Assembly: GCA_031279575.1 (NCBI GenBank)
Contig: JAITIG010000160.1
Span: 1 to 14,840 of the forward strand
Reading direction: 5' to 3'
From: Bifidobacteriaceae bacterium
GTDB taxonomy: Bacteria > Actinomycetota > Actinomycetes > Actinomycetales > WQXJ01
Length of the DNA stretch: 14,840 bases
The notes under the pieces are model-generated. The model was given only the letters and a program-made list of their open reading frames with translations. It had not been told where the DNA came from and did no database searches. Positions 1-6,925 of this stretch are shown here, in pieces; within the stretch, counting starts at the first letter, position 1; every line of letters starts with the position of its first letter. The translations under genes were made by a program, and so were the position numbers.

Positions 1-363
1 CTCGGAGAAGTCGATCGACTCCTTGCGCTCGGCCGTCGGGGTCATCCCGGCCACGATCATGTCGATCTTGTTCGAGTTCAGGGCCGGGATCAGGCCGTCC
101 CAGCCGGTTTTGACCACCACCATCTCGCGGCCCAGCTTGTCCGCCACCAGTTTGGCCATCTGCACGTCGTAGCCGCCGGCCCAGCCGCCGCCGTCGATCT
201 TGACAGCGCCATTCGAATCGTCTTTTTGGGTCCAGTTGAACGGCGCGTAGGCCGCCTCCATGCCGACCCGCAGCGGCCCGTCGCCGCCGGAGCCGTCGCC
301 GCAGGCGGTCAGGACCAGGGGAAACGCCAACGCCAAGGCCGCCAGCGCGGAAAGCTTCTTCAT
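1..363 (-). CDS. Amino-acid ABC transporter substrate-binding lipoprotein (family 3), N-terminal part
   Basis: Only the first 121 residues lie in the window; the gene runs off the left edge. The protein starts MKKLSALAAL and has a lipoprotein signal peptide ending in the lipobox LTAC, with Cys21 as the predicted lipidated residue, followed by a Gly/Asp-rich flexible stretch. From about residue 31 the mature domain reads as a family 3 (polar amino acid) binding protein: LRVGMEAAYAPFNW, then GYDVQMAKLVADKLG, then DMIVAGMTPTAERKESIDFS, which are the usual conserved blocks of lobe 1. Such proteins are anchored outside the membrane and pass amino acids to a permease/ATPase pair, which would be expected to the left of the window. 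The ATG at 363 is supported by AAGGA at 373-377 (minus strand). The ligand cannot be told from this fragment. Confidence 0.93.
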   Translation of the reverse strand, partial: MKKLSALAALALAFPLVLTACGDGSGGDGPLRVGMEAAYAPFNWTQKDDSNGAVKIDGGGWAGGYDVQMAKLVADKLGREMVVVKTGWDGLIPALNSNKIDMIVAGMTPTAERKESIDFSE

Positions 364-372
364 TTTGGGGGG

Positions 373-377
373 TCCTT
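373..377 (-). promoter_or_regulatory. Ribosome binding site of the binding-protein gene
   Basis: On the minus strand AAGGA lies 9 bases before the ATG at 363. The 180-base gap upstream (364-543) also has an inverted repeat GGGCGC/GCGCCC at 388-405 with a 6-base loop in what would be the leader. I see no confident -35/-10 pair in this gap. Confidence 0.55.
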
Positions 378-543
378 CGGTTCGCTTGGGCGCAACCGCG
401 CGCCCAGGGGGTTGGGCAGTGCTAACAGCCCAGAGGGTACCAGCCCGGCGCGGCAACCGCGTTAACTAATCCGCTTGGCTTAGGCAACCCCTCTGCTTCC
501 CCCGGCCAGACCCCCGCGCCCCAGCCCATCCCCGGCGGCCCGG

Positions 544-899
544 CTAGCGCAGAGGCAGATAGACAACCCGGCCAAACCACTCCTCCGCCGAACTCGCTGT
601 GGCGACCAATGCCAAATCGTCGATCACGGCGGAAAGCGCCAAAGCTTTGGGGGCGGCAAACACTCCCGGCATCGGCAAACCTCTGGCCACCGATCGAAGG
701 CGAAGGCGGGAATAGTCTTCAGGTCGTGGCTGACCAATGCCCGGCCCTGATCCGCCGCCCAGCGCAGGATCGCGGCATCGTCGAAGGTGCGCAAGCCGAC
801 ATCTTGAACTCGTGCGATGTCGAGGCTGGCGACTCGGCGCTGCAGGCCCCGGATGAGGTCGGAGTCGATATTCTCATCGGCCAGCAGCCGGATCATCAA
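544..899 (-). pseudogene. DUF5615 (PIN-like) putative toxin, frameshifted
   Basis: The 5' part starts MIRLLADENIDSDLIRGLQRR and continues ARVQDVGLRTFDDAAILRWA then ALVSHDLKTIPAFAFDR. This is the DUF5615 PIN-like fold with early acidic residues D8/E9 (from MMIRLLADEN) and the SHD motif. After FAFDR the reading frame gives unrelated sequence and stops at 624. In the next frame the family ending resumes without a gap: VARGLPMPGVFAAPKALAL, then VIDDLALVATASSAEEW, then GRVVYLPLR and a TAG at 544-546. Adding one base to the GG near 690-692 (minus strand GATCGGTGG to GATCGGGTGG) restores a protein of about 118 residues, the normal family size. DUF5615 proteins are thought to be VapC-like nucleases paired with DUF433 antitoxins. 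As read, the product would be truncated at 91 residues with an aberrant tail. It overlaps the antitoxin gene by ATGA (896-899). A sequencing error is a possible alternative to a true mutation. Confidence 0.85.
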
Positions 900-1228
900 T
901 TGCCCAACCGGGCCAGCAGTTGGGCGCGCAAGCCTTGGGTGGGCGACGCCGCCTCGACTCGTTGCCGGACCTGCGCCGCCTCGCGCGCGTGCTGCGCCAG
1001 GTAAGCCTCGACAGCGGGCCGGTGCCGGAGGTAGTAGGAGAAAACGGCGTAGACATCCGCCAGCGAAACCGTCTCGTAGGCCTCGTGAACCGCCTCCGGC
1101 GTCCTGCCTCGTTTGAAGTCCTCCACCAGGACCTCAAGCGAGATCCGAGTTCCGGGCACCACCAGGCGGCCGGCCTGATCCCAGGTCAACGGGACCGGCT
1201 CGGGCTCTAGCAGCGCGACAGCGCTCAT
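896..1228 (-). CDS. DUF433 domain protein, putative antitoxin
   Basis: This is a complete 110-residue protein. The core LTWDQAGRLVVPGTRISLEVLVEDFKRG, followed by RTPEAVHEAYETVSLADVYAVFSYYLRHRPAVEAYL, is the DUF433 signature: a small helix-turn-helix-like domain in which G(T/S)RI and the SLADVYA block are conserved. DUF433 proteins are regularly found immediately upstream of DUF5615 PIN-like proteins and are regarded as their antitoxins, probably binding both toxin and operator DNA. The role here is inferred from family and neighbour, since the partner gene is frameshifted. The ATG at 1228 has an excellent Shine-Dalgarno, AGGAGGT at 1237-1243. The stop overlaps the toxin start by four bases, so translation would be coupled. 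Confidence 0.85.
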   Translation of the reverse strand: MSAVALLEPEPVPLTWDQAGRLVVPGTRISLEVLVEDFKRGRTPEAVHEAYETVSLADVYAVFSYYLRHRPAVEAYLAQHAREAAQVRQRVEAASPTQGLRAQLLARLGN

Positions 1229-1236
1229 GGACGCGC

Positions 1237-1261
1237 ACCTCCTATTCGGGGCACTAGCCTA
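1237..1261 (-). promoter_or_regulatory. RBS and possible -10 box of the DUF433/DUF5615 pair
   Basis: On the minus strand AGGAGGT (1237-1243) lies 8 bases before the ATG. TAGGCT at 1256-1261 fits the TANNNT -10 pattern common in actinobacteria and would give a short leader. There is no recognisable -35 box, so the -10 assignment is tentative; the RBS is clear. Confidence 0.4.
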
Positions 1262-1327
1262 CCCGCGCTCGCCTCGGGCCGCGCGGCGCGGGCGGGGGGG
1301 CGGCATCGGGCGGGGGCGGCGAGGCGG

Positions 1328-1346
1328 AAAACGCCGGCGCGGCGCC
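1328..1346 (-). terminator. Short GC hairpin with T-run after the adenylyltransferase-like gene
   Basis: Reading the minus strand, 10 bases after the stop of the gene at 1355 there is CGCCG-CGC-CGGCG (1332-1344) followed directly by TTTT (1328-1331). The 5-bp GC stem, which two G-U pairs could extend, plus a T-run fits a small intrinsic terminator separating this gene from the toxin-antitoxin pair. Confidence 0.4.
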
Positions 1347-1354
1347 AACGGGGG

Positions 1355-2200
1355 CTACTCCCAGGTGCGGACCCAGACGGTGGCGCGGCGGTCAAGGGCC
1401 TCGGGGTAGTCCAGGGCCCAGCGCTGGGCGGCTTGGATGGCTTGGAGGCGGAACTGGTCCATGGTCTCGAACAAGGCGCGGCGCACCGCGTCCGGGTAGA
1501 GCACCGCGATGGTGCCGGCCAACTCGCTCTCAAAGCGCCGGCCGGCCCACTCCCGCAGGTGGCGGCCCTCCCAGTAGGTGTCCAGCTCGCCGCCCTTGAC
1601 CGCCTTCGCGATCCAGCTTTGCATCTGCACCATGGCGTCCTTGAGCGGCCCGTTGACCAGGCGCATCGCGCTCCAAACCTCGCCTCGGCCGAGCCGGCGG
1701 GCGACCCGCACCACATCGATCCAAAAGCGCGAGACCAGCTCCGCGAACTCCTCCTGGGAGGGCCGGGCCGAGCGCGGCTCGCCTGGAATCAGCGCCGCCA
1801 AGCCGTCAGGCACCGGCCCGCCCGCTTTGACCGTGGTGAAACCCCGCCGCGCGATGTCCCCCAGCACCCGCTGCGCCGCCGGCGCCAGGGTTTGCGGCCC
1901 GTCCAGCGGCAGGATCAGCAGGTCGAGCTGGACGGCATCGTCCAACAGCAGGCGGCGGACCGGCAGGCCGGGCTGGGAGCGGTCCACTGTGGAGGCCCAA
2001 ATCCGGCCCAGGGGGCTGAGCCAGCGGACCTCGCCGAGCAGATCCTCGGGGGCCTGGGCGAACAGCACCAGGTCGAGGTCGGCGGCTGGGTCGGCCGCGC
2101 CGCGCCCGCGCGAGCCGATCACCGCCGCGCCGGCCACGCCGCCGGCCGGCGCCAGCAGCGCGGTGAGTTGGTCCAGGGTCTCGCTGTAAGTGTGTGCCAC
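1355..2200 (-). CDS. Aminoglycoside 6-adenylyltransferase-like nucleotidyltransferase (ANT(6)/Adenyl_transf family)
   Basis: This protein of about 281 residues has the nucleotidyltransferase core VIGSRGRG (GS at 29-30) followed by DLDLVLF, giving the metal-binding pair D41/D43, and a third carboxylate in VQLDLLI (about D93). The C-terminal half fits the streptomycin 6-adenylyltransferase (AadK/ANT(6)) family: FWIDVVRVARRLGRGEVWSAM, LKDAMVQMQSWIA, TYWEGRHLREW and FRLQAIQAAQRW. Family members transfer AMP from ATP to streptomycin-type aminoglycosides, but many chromosomal homologues have no proven substrate, so resistance is only a possibility. The start is uncertain: I prefer the GTG at 2200 with GGTGG five bases upstream, but an in-frame GTG at 2209 and TTG at 2221 are also open. 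It stands alone between the symporter gene and the toxin-antitoxin pair, 51 bases after the symporter stop. Confidence 0.82.
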   Translation of the reverse strand: MAHTYSETLDQLTALLAPAGGVAGAAVIGSRGRGAADPAADLDLVLFAQAPEDLLGEVRWLSPLGRIWASTVDRSQPGLPVRRLLLDDAVQLDLLILPLDGPQTLAPAAQRVLGDIARRGFTTVKAGGPVPDGLAALIPGEPRSARPSQEEFAELVSRFWIDVVRVARRLGRGEVWSAMRLVNGPLKDAMVQMQSWIAKAVKGGELDTYWEGRHLREWAGRRFESELAGTIAVLYPDAVRRALFETMDQFRLQAIQAAQRWALDYPEALDRRATVWVRTWE

Positions 2201-2224
2201 GGGAACCACCGTACCGCCCAAGCC

Positions 2225-2254
2225 CCAGCCGGGGCGAGGGCTTTGGCGGGTTTA
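2225..2254 (-). terminator. Weak hairpin after the symporter gene
   Basis: Just after the TAA at 2252-2254 the minus strand can fold as GCCCC-GGCT-GGGGC, or alternatively as a longer bulged stem CCAAAGCCC/GGGCTTGG. Only two T residues follow, so termination is uncertain and readthrough into the adenylyltransferase-like gene is possible. Confidence 0.25.
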
Positions 2255-3760
2255 GCGGCGCGAGACGCGCTCCGGGGCCGGGCCCCAGCTGACCTTGCCG
2301 CCGGAGAAGCTGATCGCCTCCAGCGGGCCGGGCTCCACCCCGCCCTTGGTCAGGTCCGGATCTTGGTCCAGGTAGGCCTTGGTCTCGCGGGCGATCATGC
2401 CGCTCAGAATCAGCAGGCCGAGCAAGTTCGGCAACGCCATCAGCCCGTTCAAGATATCGGCGATGTTCCAGATGGTGGCCGCCTCGAAAGCCGACCAGAC
2501 CACGATCAGGGCTGTGAACACCACCCGGTAGGGCATTTGGGCCTTGATGCCGAGCAGGCGGACGGCGCAGCGCTCGCCGTAGTAGGACCAGCCGATCACG
2601 GTGGACAAGGCGAAGAAGACCACGCAGACCGCCACGATGGCCGGGCCGAAGCCCGCGCCGATGGTGTGCTCGAAGGCCTCTTTGGTCAGCTGCCCGTCAG
2701 CCCGCGAGCCGGTCGCCGGGTCGGCCGCGGTGTTCTGCCACACGCCGGTGGACAAGATCACCAGGCCGGTGAAGGTCACCACGATGATGGTGTCGATGAA
2801 GGTCTGGGTCATCGAGACCAGGCCTTGGCGCACCGGGTGGGTGGTCTTGGCGGCCGCGGCCACGATGGCGGCCGAGCCCATGCCGGACTCGTTGGAGAAG
2901 ATGCCCCGGGCCATGCCCTTCTGGATGGCCAAGCCGACGGCCGCGCCCAGGAAGTCGCGCGTGCCCTCCCCCGCCTCCCACTCGCCGCCGATGGCCGCCG
3001 TGCCGGTGAAGGCGTCGGTGAACACCAAAGCGAAGGCGTGCGGGATCTCGCTGGCGTTCAGCGCCAGGACAACCAGCCCGGCCAGCAGGTAGACCACGAT
3101 CATGAACGGCACAAAGGCGGCCGTCACCCGGCCGATCGCCTTGATGCCGCCGATCAGCGTCAAGCCGACCAGGATCATCACGATCACCCCGGTGGCCAGC
3201 GGCGGCACGTTGAAGGCGGCGTCCATGTTGTCCACCATGGCTTTGACCTGGGTGCCGTTGCCGATGCCGAAGGCGGCCAGGGCGCCGAAGATGGCGAAGG
3301 CGATGGCCAGGGTCTTGCCGAGGGGGCCCTTGATGGCTTTTTGGAGGTAGACCTGGGGGCCGCCCACCACCTCGCCGCGGGCGTCGGTCTCGCGGTACTT
3401 CGAGCCGAGGAAGGCCTCGGCGTACTTCGAGGCCATGCCGAGCAGGCCGGTGACCCACATCCAGAACAGCGCGCCGGGCCCGCCGATGCCGATGGCCGTG
3501 GCCACGCCCACAATGTTGCCCACCCCGACGGTCGCCGCCAGGGCGGTGGTCAGGGCTTGGTATTGCGAGATGTCGCCGGGGGCGCCGGGGTCCTTGCGGG
3601 TGAACAGGCCCAGCTTCAATGCTGGCCAAAGCTTGACGAACTGCATACCTTTCAGGCGGATCGTCAAGACCAGGCCGGTGATGAACAGCAGGGGGATGAG
3701 CAGCCACATGCTCCACACGAAGTCGTCGATGGCGACGACCAAATCAGAAAACCACTCCAC
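2252..3760 (-). CDS. Sodium:alanine/glycine symporter, AGCS family
   Basis: This integral membrane transporter of 502 residues is expected to import alanine or glycine with sodium. The AGCS family signature GGPGALFWMW is at residues 93-102, after GVGNIVGVATAIG and followed by VTGLLGMASKYAEAFLGSKYR. Further conserved blocks are NESGMGSAAIVAAAAKTTHP and GLVSMTQTFIDTIIVV. About ten hydrophobic segments are visible, starting with SMWLLIPLLFITGLVLTIRL at 17-36. The frame is open upstream to 3931, but the extra codons contain no recognisable protein. I place the start at the GTG at 3760 (VEWFSDLVVAIDDF) because GAAGGGA lies eight bases upstream and the resulting length fits the family. It is a single-gene unit with its own upstream promoter region. 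The exact amino-acid substrate cannot be read from sequence. Confidence 0.95.
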   Translation of the reverse strand: MEWFSDLVVAIDDFVWSMWLLIPLLFITGLVLTIRLKGMQFVKLWPALKLGLFTRKDPGAPGDISQYQALTTALAATVGVGNIVGVATAIGIGGPGALFWMWVTGLLGMASKYAEAFLGSKYRETDARGEVVGGPQVYLQKAIKGPLGKTLAIAFAIFGALAAFGIGNGTQVKAMVDNMDAAFNVPPLATGVIVMILVGLTLIGGIKAIGRVTAAFVPFMIVVYLLAGLVVLALNASEIPHAFALVFTDAFTGTAAIGGEWEAGEGTRDFLGAAVGLAIQKGMARGIFSNESGMGSAAIVAAAAKTTHPVRQGLVSMTQTFIDTIIVVTFTGLVILSTGVWQNTAADPATGSRADGQLTKEAFEHTIGAGFGPAIVAVCVVFFALSTVIGWSYYGERCAVRLLGIKAQMPYRVVFTALIVVWSAFEAATIWNIADILNGLMALPNLLGLLILSGMIARETKAYLDQDPDLTKGGVEPGPLEAISFSGGKVSWGPAPERVSRR

Positions 3761-3767
3761 GTCGGGG

Positions 3768-3774
3768 TCCCTTC
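3768..3774 (-). promoter_or_regulatory. RBS that fixes the start of the symporter gene
   Basis: GAAGGGA on the minus strand lies seven bases before the GTG at 3760. This decides between that GTG and the longer open frame reaching 3931. Confidence 0.6.
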
Positions 3775-3840
3775 GCAGGTAGTCAGCGCGCGCCGCGCTG
3801 GGGGGGTTTCGCCCTAGGCCGGGCCTGGGCCGGTCAACGC

Positions 3841-3930
3841 AGCCAACAATAGAGGTGAAAGAACTGTGAAGACAGACCTGTCGGCCTTTGGTAACGAACC
3901 CGTAACAATGATTTGACCAATTGATAACCA
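3841..3930 (-). promoter_or_regulatory. AT-richer promoter/operator region upstream of the symporter gene
   Basis: This is the only clearly AT-richer stretch in the surroundings and lies 80-170 bases before the symporter start. On the plus strand TAAC occurs at 3892, 3903 and 3925, spaced by 11 and 22 bases (one and two helical turns), with GTAAC in the first two. A separate palindrome GACAG-AC-CTGTC occupies 3871-3882. These could be regulator sites around a promoter, but I cannot assign convincing -35/-10 boxes. No glycine-riboswitch core was recognised. The region 3775-3840 holds nothing I can name. Confidence 0.4.
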
Positions 3931-3941
3931 ACGCAGCGGGC

Positions 3942-4112
3942 CGGCGGCGCTAGCGGGCGGGGTCGGCGCTGGCCGGCGGAGGCGGCGCCAGCCGGCGGGG
4001 TCGGCGCCAGCCGGCGGGGTCGGCGCTGGCCGTCGGGGGCGGCGATGGCCGGCGGGGTCGGCGCTGGCCGACGGGGGCGGCGCTGGGCGGCGGGGGCGGC
4101 GCTAGCGGGCGG
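3942..4112. repeat. Tandem array of nine 19-bp GC-rich units
   Basis: Nine consecutive 19-base units start at 3942, 3961, 3980, 3999, 4018, 4037, 4056, 4075 and 4094. A typical unit is ggtcggcgctggccggcgg. Differences are mostly at unit positions 1-3 (GGT/GGG/AGG/CGG) and in the middle (CTGG, CCAG, ATGG or CTAG). Degenerate copies continue to about 4140, so the array abuts and slightly enters the end of the DedA-like gene, whose TAG stop (4128-4130) lies in a GCTAGCGGGC copy. A 19-base period is not a multiple of three, which argues that the array is non-coding. Together with the AT-richer region it fills the 367-base gap between genes. Confidence 0.85.
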
Positions 4113-4127
4113 CGCTGGCTGGCGGCG

Positions 4128-4640
4128 CTAGCGGGCGGCGCCGGCCGGAGCGGGCGCCGGCGGCGCGGCGGCGGCGCGGCGGCGGCGGCGGACCAGCACC
4201 ACGGCCGCCACCACCAAGACCACCGCCGCCTCGATGATCGGCACCGCCAGCCACGGATCGGCCGCCGCCAGCGCGATGACGCCGGCGAACACCGCCAGCC
4301 CGCCGGCCGCGTAGACCGCGCCCCACATCAGCCAGCCGGGGATGGCCGCCAGGGTGTAGCGCCCCCAGCGCCAGCCGATCACCCCGGCCGCCAGGTTGAC
4401 GGCCGTCTGGAAGCCCACCGTGAGGAAGCTGAAGGGGATCAGCGGCCAGCCCCAGCGCTCCAATCTGGCCCGCGCCTTCAAGGCCGCCTGGCTCGACAAG
4501 CGCTTGGCCCAAGGCGCCCGCAGCACGCCGGCCCGCACCGCCCGCCCCAGCCAATAGGTGCATTGGGACCGCACGCAGGCCACCGCCGTCAGGCACCAAA
4601 AAGCGATCGCAAACGGTTGCGACATGATCCAACGCCCCAT
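4128..4640 (-). CDS. Small DedA/VTT-like membrane protein
   Basis: This is a protein of about 170 residues with a hydrophobic N-terminus, a basic amphipathic middle (AKRLSSQAALKARARLERWG, about 45-64), and a region resembling the DedA/VTT (SNARE-associated) domain: PFSFLTVGFQTAVNLAAGV, then IGWRWGRYTLAAIPGWLMWG, then AVYAAGG (about 69-114). A further membrane helix lies near 131-150, followed by a basic RRRRR and an Ala/Pro tail. DedA proteins are inner-membrane proteins linked to lipid-carrier movement and envelope homeostasis. The arginine normally found in the F-x3-R part of the core is not evident, so the assignment is tentative. I chose the ATG at 4640, preceded by an AGGGTGGG-type site; an ATG at 4625 is an alternative. 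The gene follows der by 57 bases on the same strand and may be the operon's last member. The alanine-rich 3' end grades into the repeat array. Confidence 0.6.
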   Translation of the reverse strand: MGRWIMSQPFAIAFWCLTAVACVRSQCTYWLGRAVRAGVLRAPWAKRLSSQAALKARARLERWGWPLIPFSFLTVGFQTAVNLAAGVIGWRWGRYTLAAIPGWLMWGAVYAAGGLAVFAGVIALAAADPWLAVPIIEAAVVLVVAAVVLVRRRRRAAAAPPAPAPAGAAR

Positions 4641-4665
4641 TCCGCCCACCCTACCCGACCCGGCT

Positions 4666-4681
4666 GGCCGGCCCACCGGCC
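4666..4681 (-). terminator. GC hairpin between der and the DedA-like gene
   Basis: GGCCGG-TGGG-CCGGCC on the minus strand forms a perfect 6-bp stem with a 4-base loop, 17 bases after the der stop. It has no T-run, so it may attenuate rather than end transcription or may only be a product of high GC. Confidence 0.25.
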
Positions 4682-4697
4682 GCCAAGGGCCGGGCGG

Positions 4698-6224
4698 TCA
4701 GCGCTGGCGGCGTTTCTCGCGCACCCGGACGGAGATTTGGATCGGCGTGCCGGCGAAGTCGAACGACTCGCGCAGCGAGCGCTCGATGAAGCGCCGGTAG
4801 GGCGCCTCCAAGAAGCCGGAGGCGAACAGCACCAGGCGCGGCGGCCGGGTGCCCGCCTGGGTGGCGAACAAGACGCGCGGCTGCTTGCCGGAGCGCACCG
4901 GGTGCGGTTTGGCCGCCGCCAACTGGCCCAGGAAGGCGTTCAGCTGGCCAGTCGGGACGCGCCGGTCCCACCCGGCCAGCGCCAGGTCCAAGGCGCCGGC
5001 CAGCCGGTCCACCCGCCGCCCGGTCAGGGCGGACAGGTTGACCCGGGGCGCCCAGCTCCAAGGCGCCAAATCCTGCTCGATCGACCGCTCCAGGTAGTAG
5101 CGGCGCTCGGAGTCCATCAGGTCCCATTTGTTGAACGCCACCACCACCGCGCGCCCGGCCTCGGCCGCCAGTTGGAGCACGCGCACGTCCTGCTCCGCCA
5201 GCGGCTCGGAGGAGTCGATCAACACCACCGCCACCTCGGCCCGCTCCACGGCCTGGGCGGTGCGCAGCGAGGCGTAGAAATCGGCCCCGTCGAGCCGGTG
5301 GACGCGCCGCCGGATGCCCGCGGTGTCGACAAACCGCCACTGGCGCCCGGCCAAGCCGATCAACTCGTCCACCGGGTCGCGGGTGGTGCCCGCCACCGCG
5401 TCCACCACCGCCCGCTCGTGGCCCGCCAGCTTGTTCAACAGCGAGGACTTGCCCACATTGGGGCGGCCCACCAGCGCCACCCGGCGGATCGCCGGGTCGT
5501 CCCAAATCTCCTCGCCCGGGCGCGCGGTGCCCGCCAAGGCGGCCACGGCGGCGTCGAGCAGGTCGCCCACCCCCCGGCCGTGCAGAGCCGAGATCGGGAA
5601 CGGCTGGCCCAAACCAAGCGACCACAAGGCGGCCGCGTCGGACTCGGCTTTGACGCTGTCGACCTTGTTGGCGGCCAGCACCACCGGCTTGCCGGCCCGG
5701 CGCAGCACCCGCACCAGGGCGGCGTCGGTGTCGGTGATGCCGACGCCCGCGTCCACCACCAGCACGGCCGCGTCGGCCAAGGCCACCGCCGCCTCGGCCT
5801 GGTCCGCCACCCGCGCCGCCAAACCGCGGGCGTCGATCTCCCAGCCGCCGGTGTCCACCACGGTGAAACGCCGGCCGGTCCACTCGGCCGGGTAGGCCAC
5901 CCGGTCCCGGGTCACGCCGGGCTGGTCTTGGACCACCGCCGCGCGCCGCCCCAAGATGCGGTTGACCAGGGTGGATTTGCCCACATTGGGGCGGCCCATG
6001 ATGGCCAGCGAGCCGATCGAGCGCTCGGCCCCGCCAGTTTGGGCCGCCTCGCCGTCCAGCAGGGCGATGTCCTCCGGCGCCAGGTCGTAGGCGTCCAGGG
6101 CCGAGCGCAGCGCCGCCGCCGTCTCCTCGGCGCCGTCCGCTGGTGGCGCTGGCGCCGCTTGGACCGCGTCGTCCGATGCCGCGGCGCCGGGGGCCGTTTG
6201 CGGCGCCTGCCCGTCCTTGGTCAC
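4698..6224 (-). CDS. der: Ribosome-assembly GTPase Der (EngA)
   Basis: This 508-residue double-GTPase acts in the cytoplasm in maturation of the 50S ribosomal subunit. The first G domain has GRPNVGKS at 77-84, DTGGW at 124-128 and NKVD at 186-189. The second has GRPNVGKS at 253-260, DTAG at 300-303 and NKWD at 365-368. The C-terminal KH-like domain follows from about 410 ([18 protein letters not shown], then [17 protein letters not shown]). An N-terminal Ala/Pro/Asp-rich extension of about 70 residues precedes the first domain; such extensions are common in actinobacterial Der. The GTG start overlaps the plsC stop (GTGA, 6221-6224), so translation is probably coupled. It is the distal gene of the parA-scpAB-rluB-tyrA-plsC-der block. 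Confidence 0.98.
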   Translation of the reverse strand: MTKDGQAPQTAPGAAASDDAVQAAPAPPADGAEETAAALRSALDAYDLAPEDIALLDGEAAQTGGAERSIGSLAIMGRPNVGKSTLVNRILGRRAAVVQDQPGVTRDRVAYPAEWTGRRFTVVDTGGWEIDARGLAARVADQAEAAVALADAAVLVVDAGVGITDTDAALVRVLRRAGKPVVLAANKVDSVKAESDAAALWSLGLGQPFPISALHGRGVGDLLDAAVAALAGTARPGEEIWDDPAIRRVALVGRPNVGKSSLLNKLAGHERAVVDAVAGTTRDPVDELIGLAGRQWRFVDTAGIRRRVHRLDGADFYASLRTAQAVERAEVAVVLIDSSEPLAEQDVRVLQLAAEAGRAVVVAFNKWDLMDSERRYYLERSIEQDLAPWSWAPRVNLSALTGRRVDRLAGALDLALAGWDRRVPTGQLNAFLGQLAAAKPHPVRSGKQPRVLFATQAGTRPPRLVLFASGFLEAPYRRFIERSLRESFDFAGTPIQISVRVREKRRQR

Positions 6225-6925
6225 CTTGCCCGCCTTCCCGTGTCGCGCGGCAGGGCGATGCCGCTGGCCTCGGCCGCCGCCGCCACATGGGCCGCCAAAG
6301 CCGGGCCGATTTGCGCCAAGGCCTGCGCCACCTGCTCGCGCTGGGGGCGCGAGCGGTCGATGTCAAGTGCCAGCGGCCGGCCGAAGACGACCCGCACCTG
6401 GCGGCGGGGCGGCGGGAAACGCGACGCGCCCTCGCCGTCCCGCCGCGTCCCCAGGCAGGCGAACGGCACCACCGGGGCGCCCGAGTTGACCGCCAGCCAG
6501 GCCACCCCGGCCTTCAGCTGGCTCATCCGGCCGTCGCCCCGAGTGCCCTCCGGGAAGATGCCCACCAGCCGCCCGCGCCGCAACAGCCCCAAGCTGGCGC
6601 GCAGCGCGGCCCGCCCGCCGCCCTGGTCCACCGCCACCTGGCCGGCCGCCCGCAGGATCAGCCCGCCCAGGCCCTGGCCGAGCGAGAACTTCATGATGAA
6701 GTGGACGCCGCGCCCGGCCGCCCCCAACACCACCGGGCCGTCCAGCAGCCCGGTGTGGTTGCCGGCCAGGATGGCCGGCCCGCGCTTGGGCACCCAGCCC
6801 CGCCCCACCACCTTGGTCGCAAGGTAGACGTGGTCCAGCACCCAGGCCACCCGCCGCGCCCAGCCGGCTTGGAAGCGCCCCGGCAAGCGCGCCTCGGCGG
6901 GGCCGGCGGCCGCGATCGCTGTCAT
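6221..6925 (-). CDS. 1-acyl-sn-glycerol-3-phosphate acyltransferase (PlsC-like)
   Basis: This is a 234-residue lysophospholipid acyltransferase, expected at the cytoplasmic membrane face in phosphatidic acid or other glycerolipid synthesis. It has the two defining motifs of the family: NHTGLLD (H57-x4-D62, the catalytic pair) and IFPEGTR (124-129 for FPEGTR, the acceptor phosphate site). [11 protein letters not shown] further on corresponds to the proline-containing motif IV. The gene overlaps tyrA upstream (ATGA, 6922-6925) and der downstream (GTGA), so it is embedded in the operon. PlsC-type genes occur beside der in other actinobacteria, usually with cmk in between or next to them. The acyl acceptor is not proven by sequence. 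Confidence 0.93.
   Translation of the reverse strand: MTAIAAAGPAEARLPGRFQAGWARRVAWVLDHVYLATKVVGRGWVPKRGPAILAGNHTGLLDGPVVLGAAGRGVHFIMKFSLGQGLGGLILRAAGQVAVDQGGGRAALRASLGLLRRGRLVGIFPEGTRGDGRMSQLKAGVAWLAVNSGAPVVPFACLGTRRDGEGASRFPPPRRQVRVVFGRPLALDIDRSRPQREQVAQALAQIGPALAAHVAAAAEASGIALPRDTGRRAR

Noticed and set aside
609..1004. Plus-strand open frame across the toxin-antitoxin pair
   Set aside because: The minus strand encodes clear DUF433 and DUF5615 sequence with a strong RBS; the plus-strand product has no recognisable features.
1433..3817. A very long open frame (about 794 codons) on the plus strand
   Set aside because: It is antisense to the adenylyltransferase-like and symporter genes, has a composition dominated by His/Gly/Gln/Asp, and shows no family motif. 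Long antisense frames are expected at this GC content.
3761..3930. Glycine riboswitch upstream of the AGCS symporter, as seen in many bacteria
   Set aside because: I could not find the conserved aptamer core pieces or the paired stems; the region is better described as a promoter/operator stretch.
4563..6827. Long plus-strand open frame opposite der and plsC
   Set aside because: The minus-strand proteins carry full GTPase and acyltransferase motifs; the plus-strand translation is low-complexity His/Arg/Gly/Gln.
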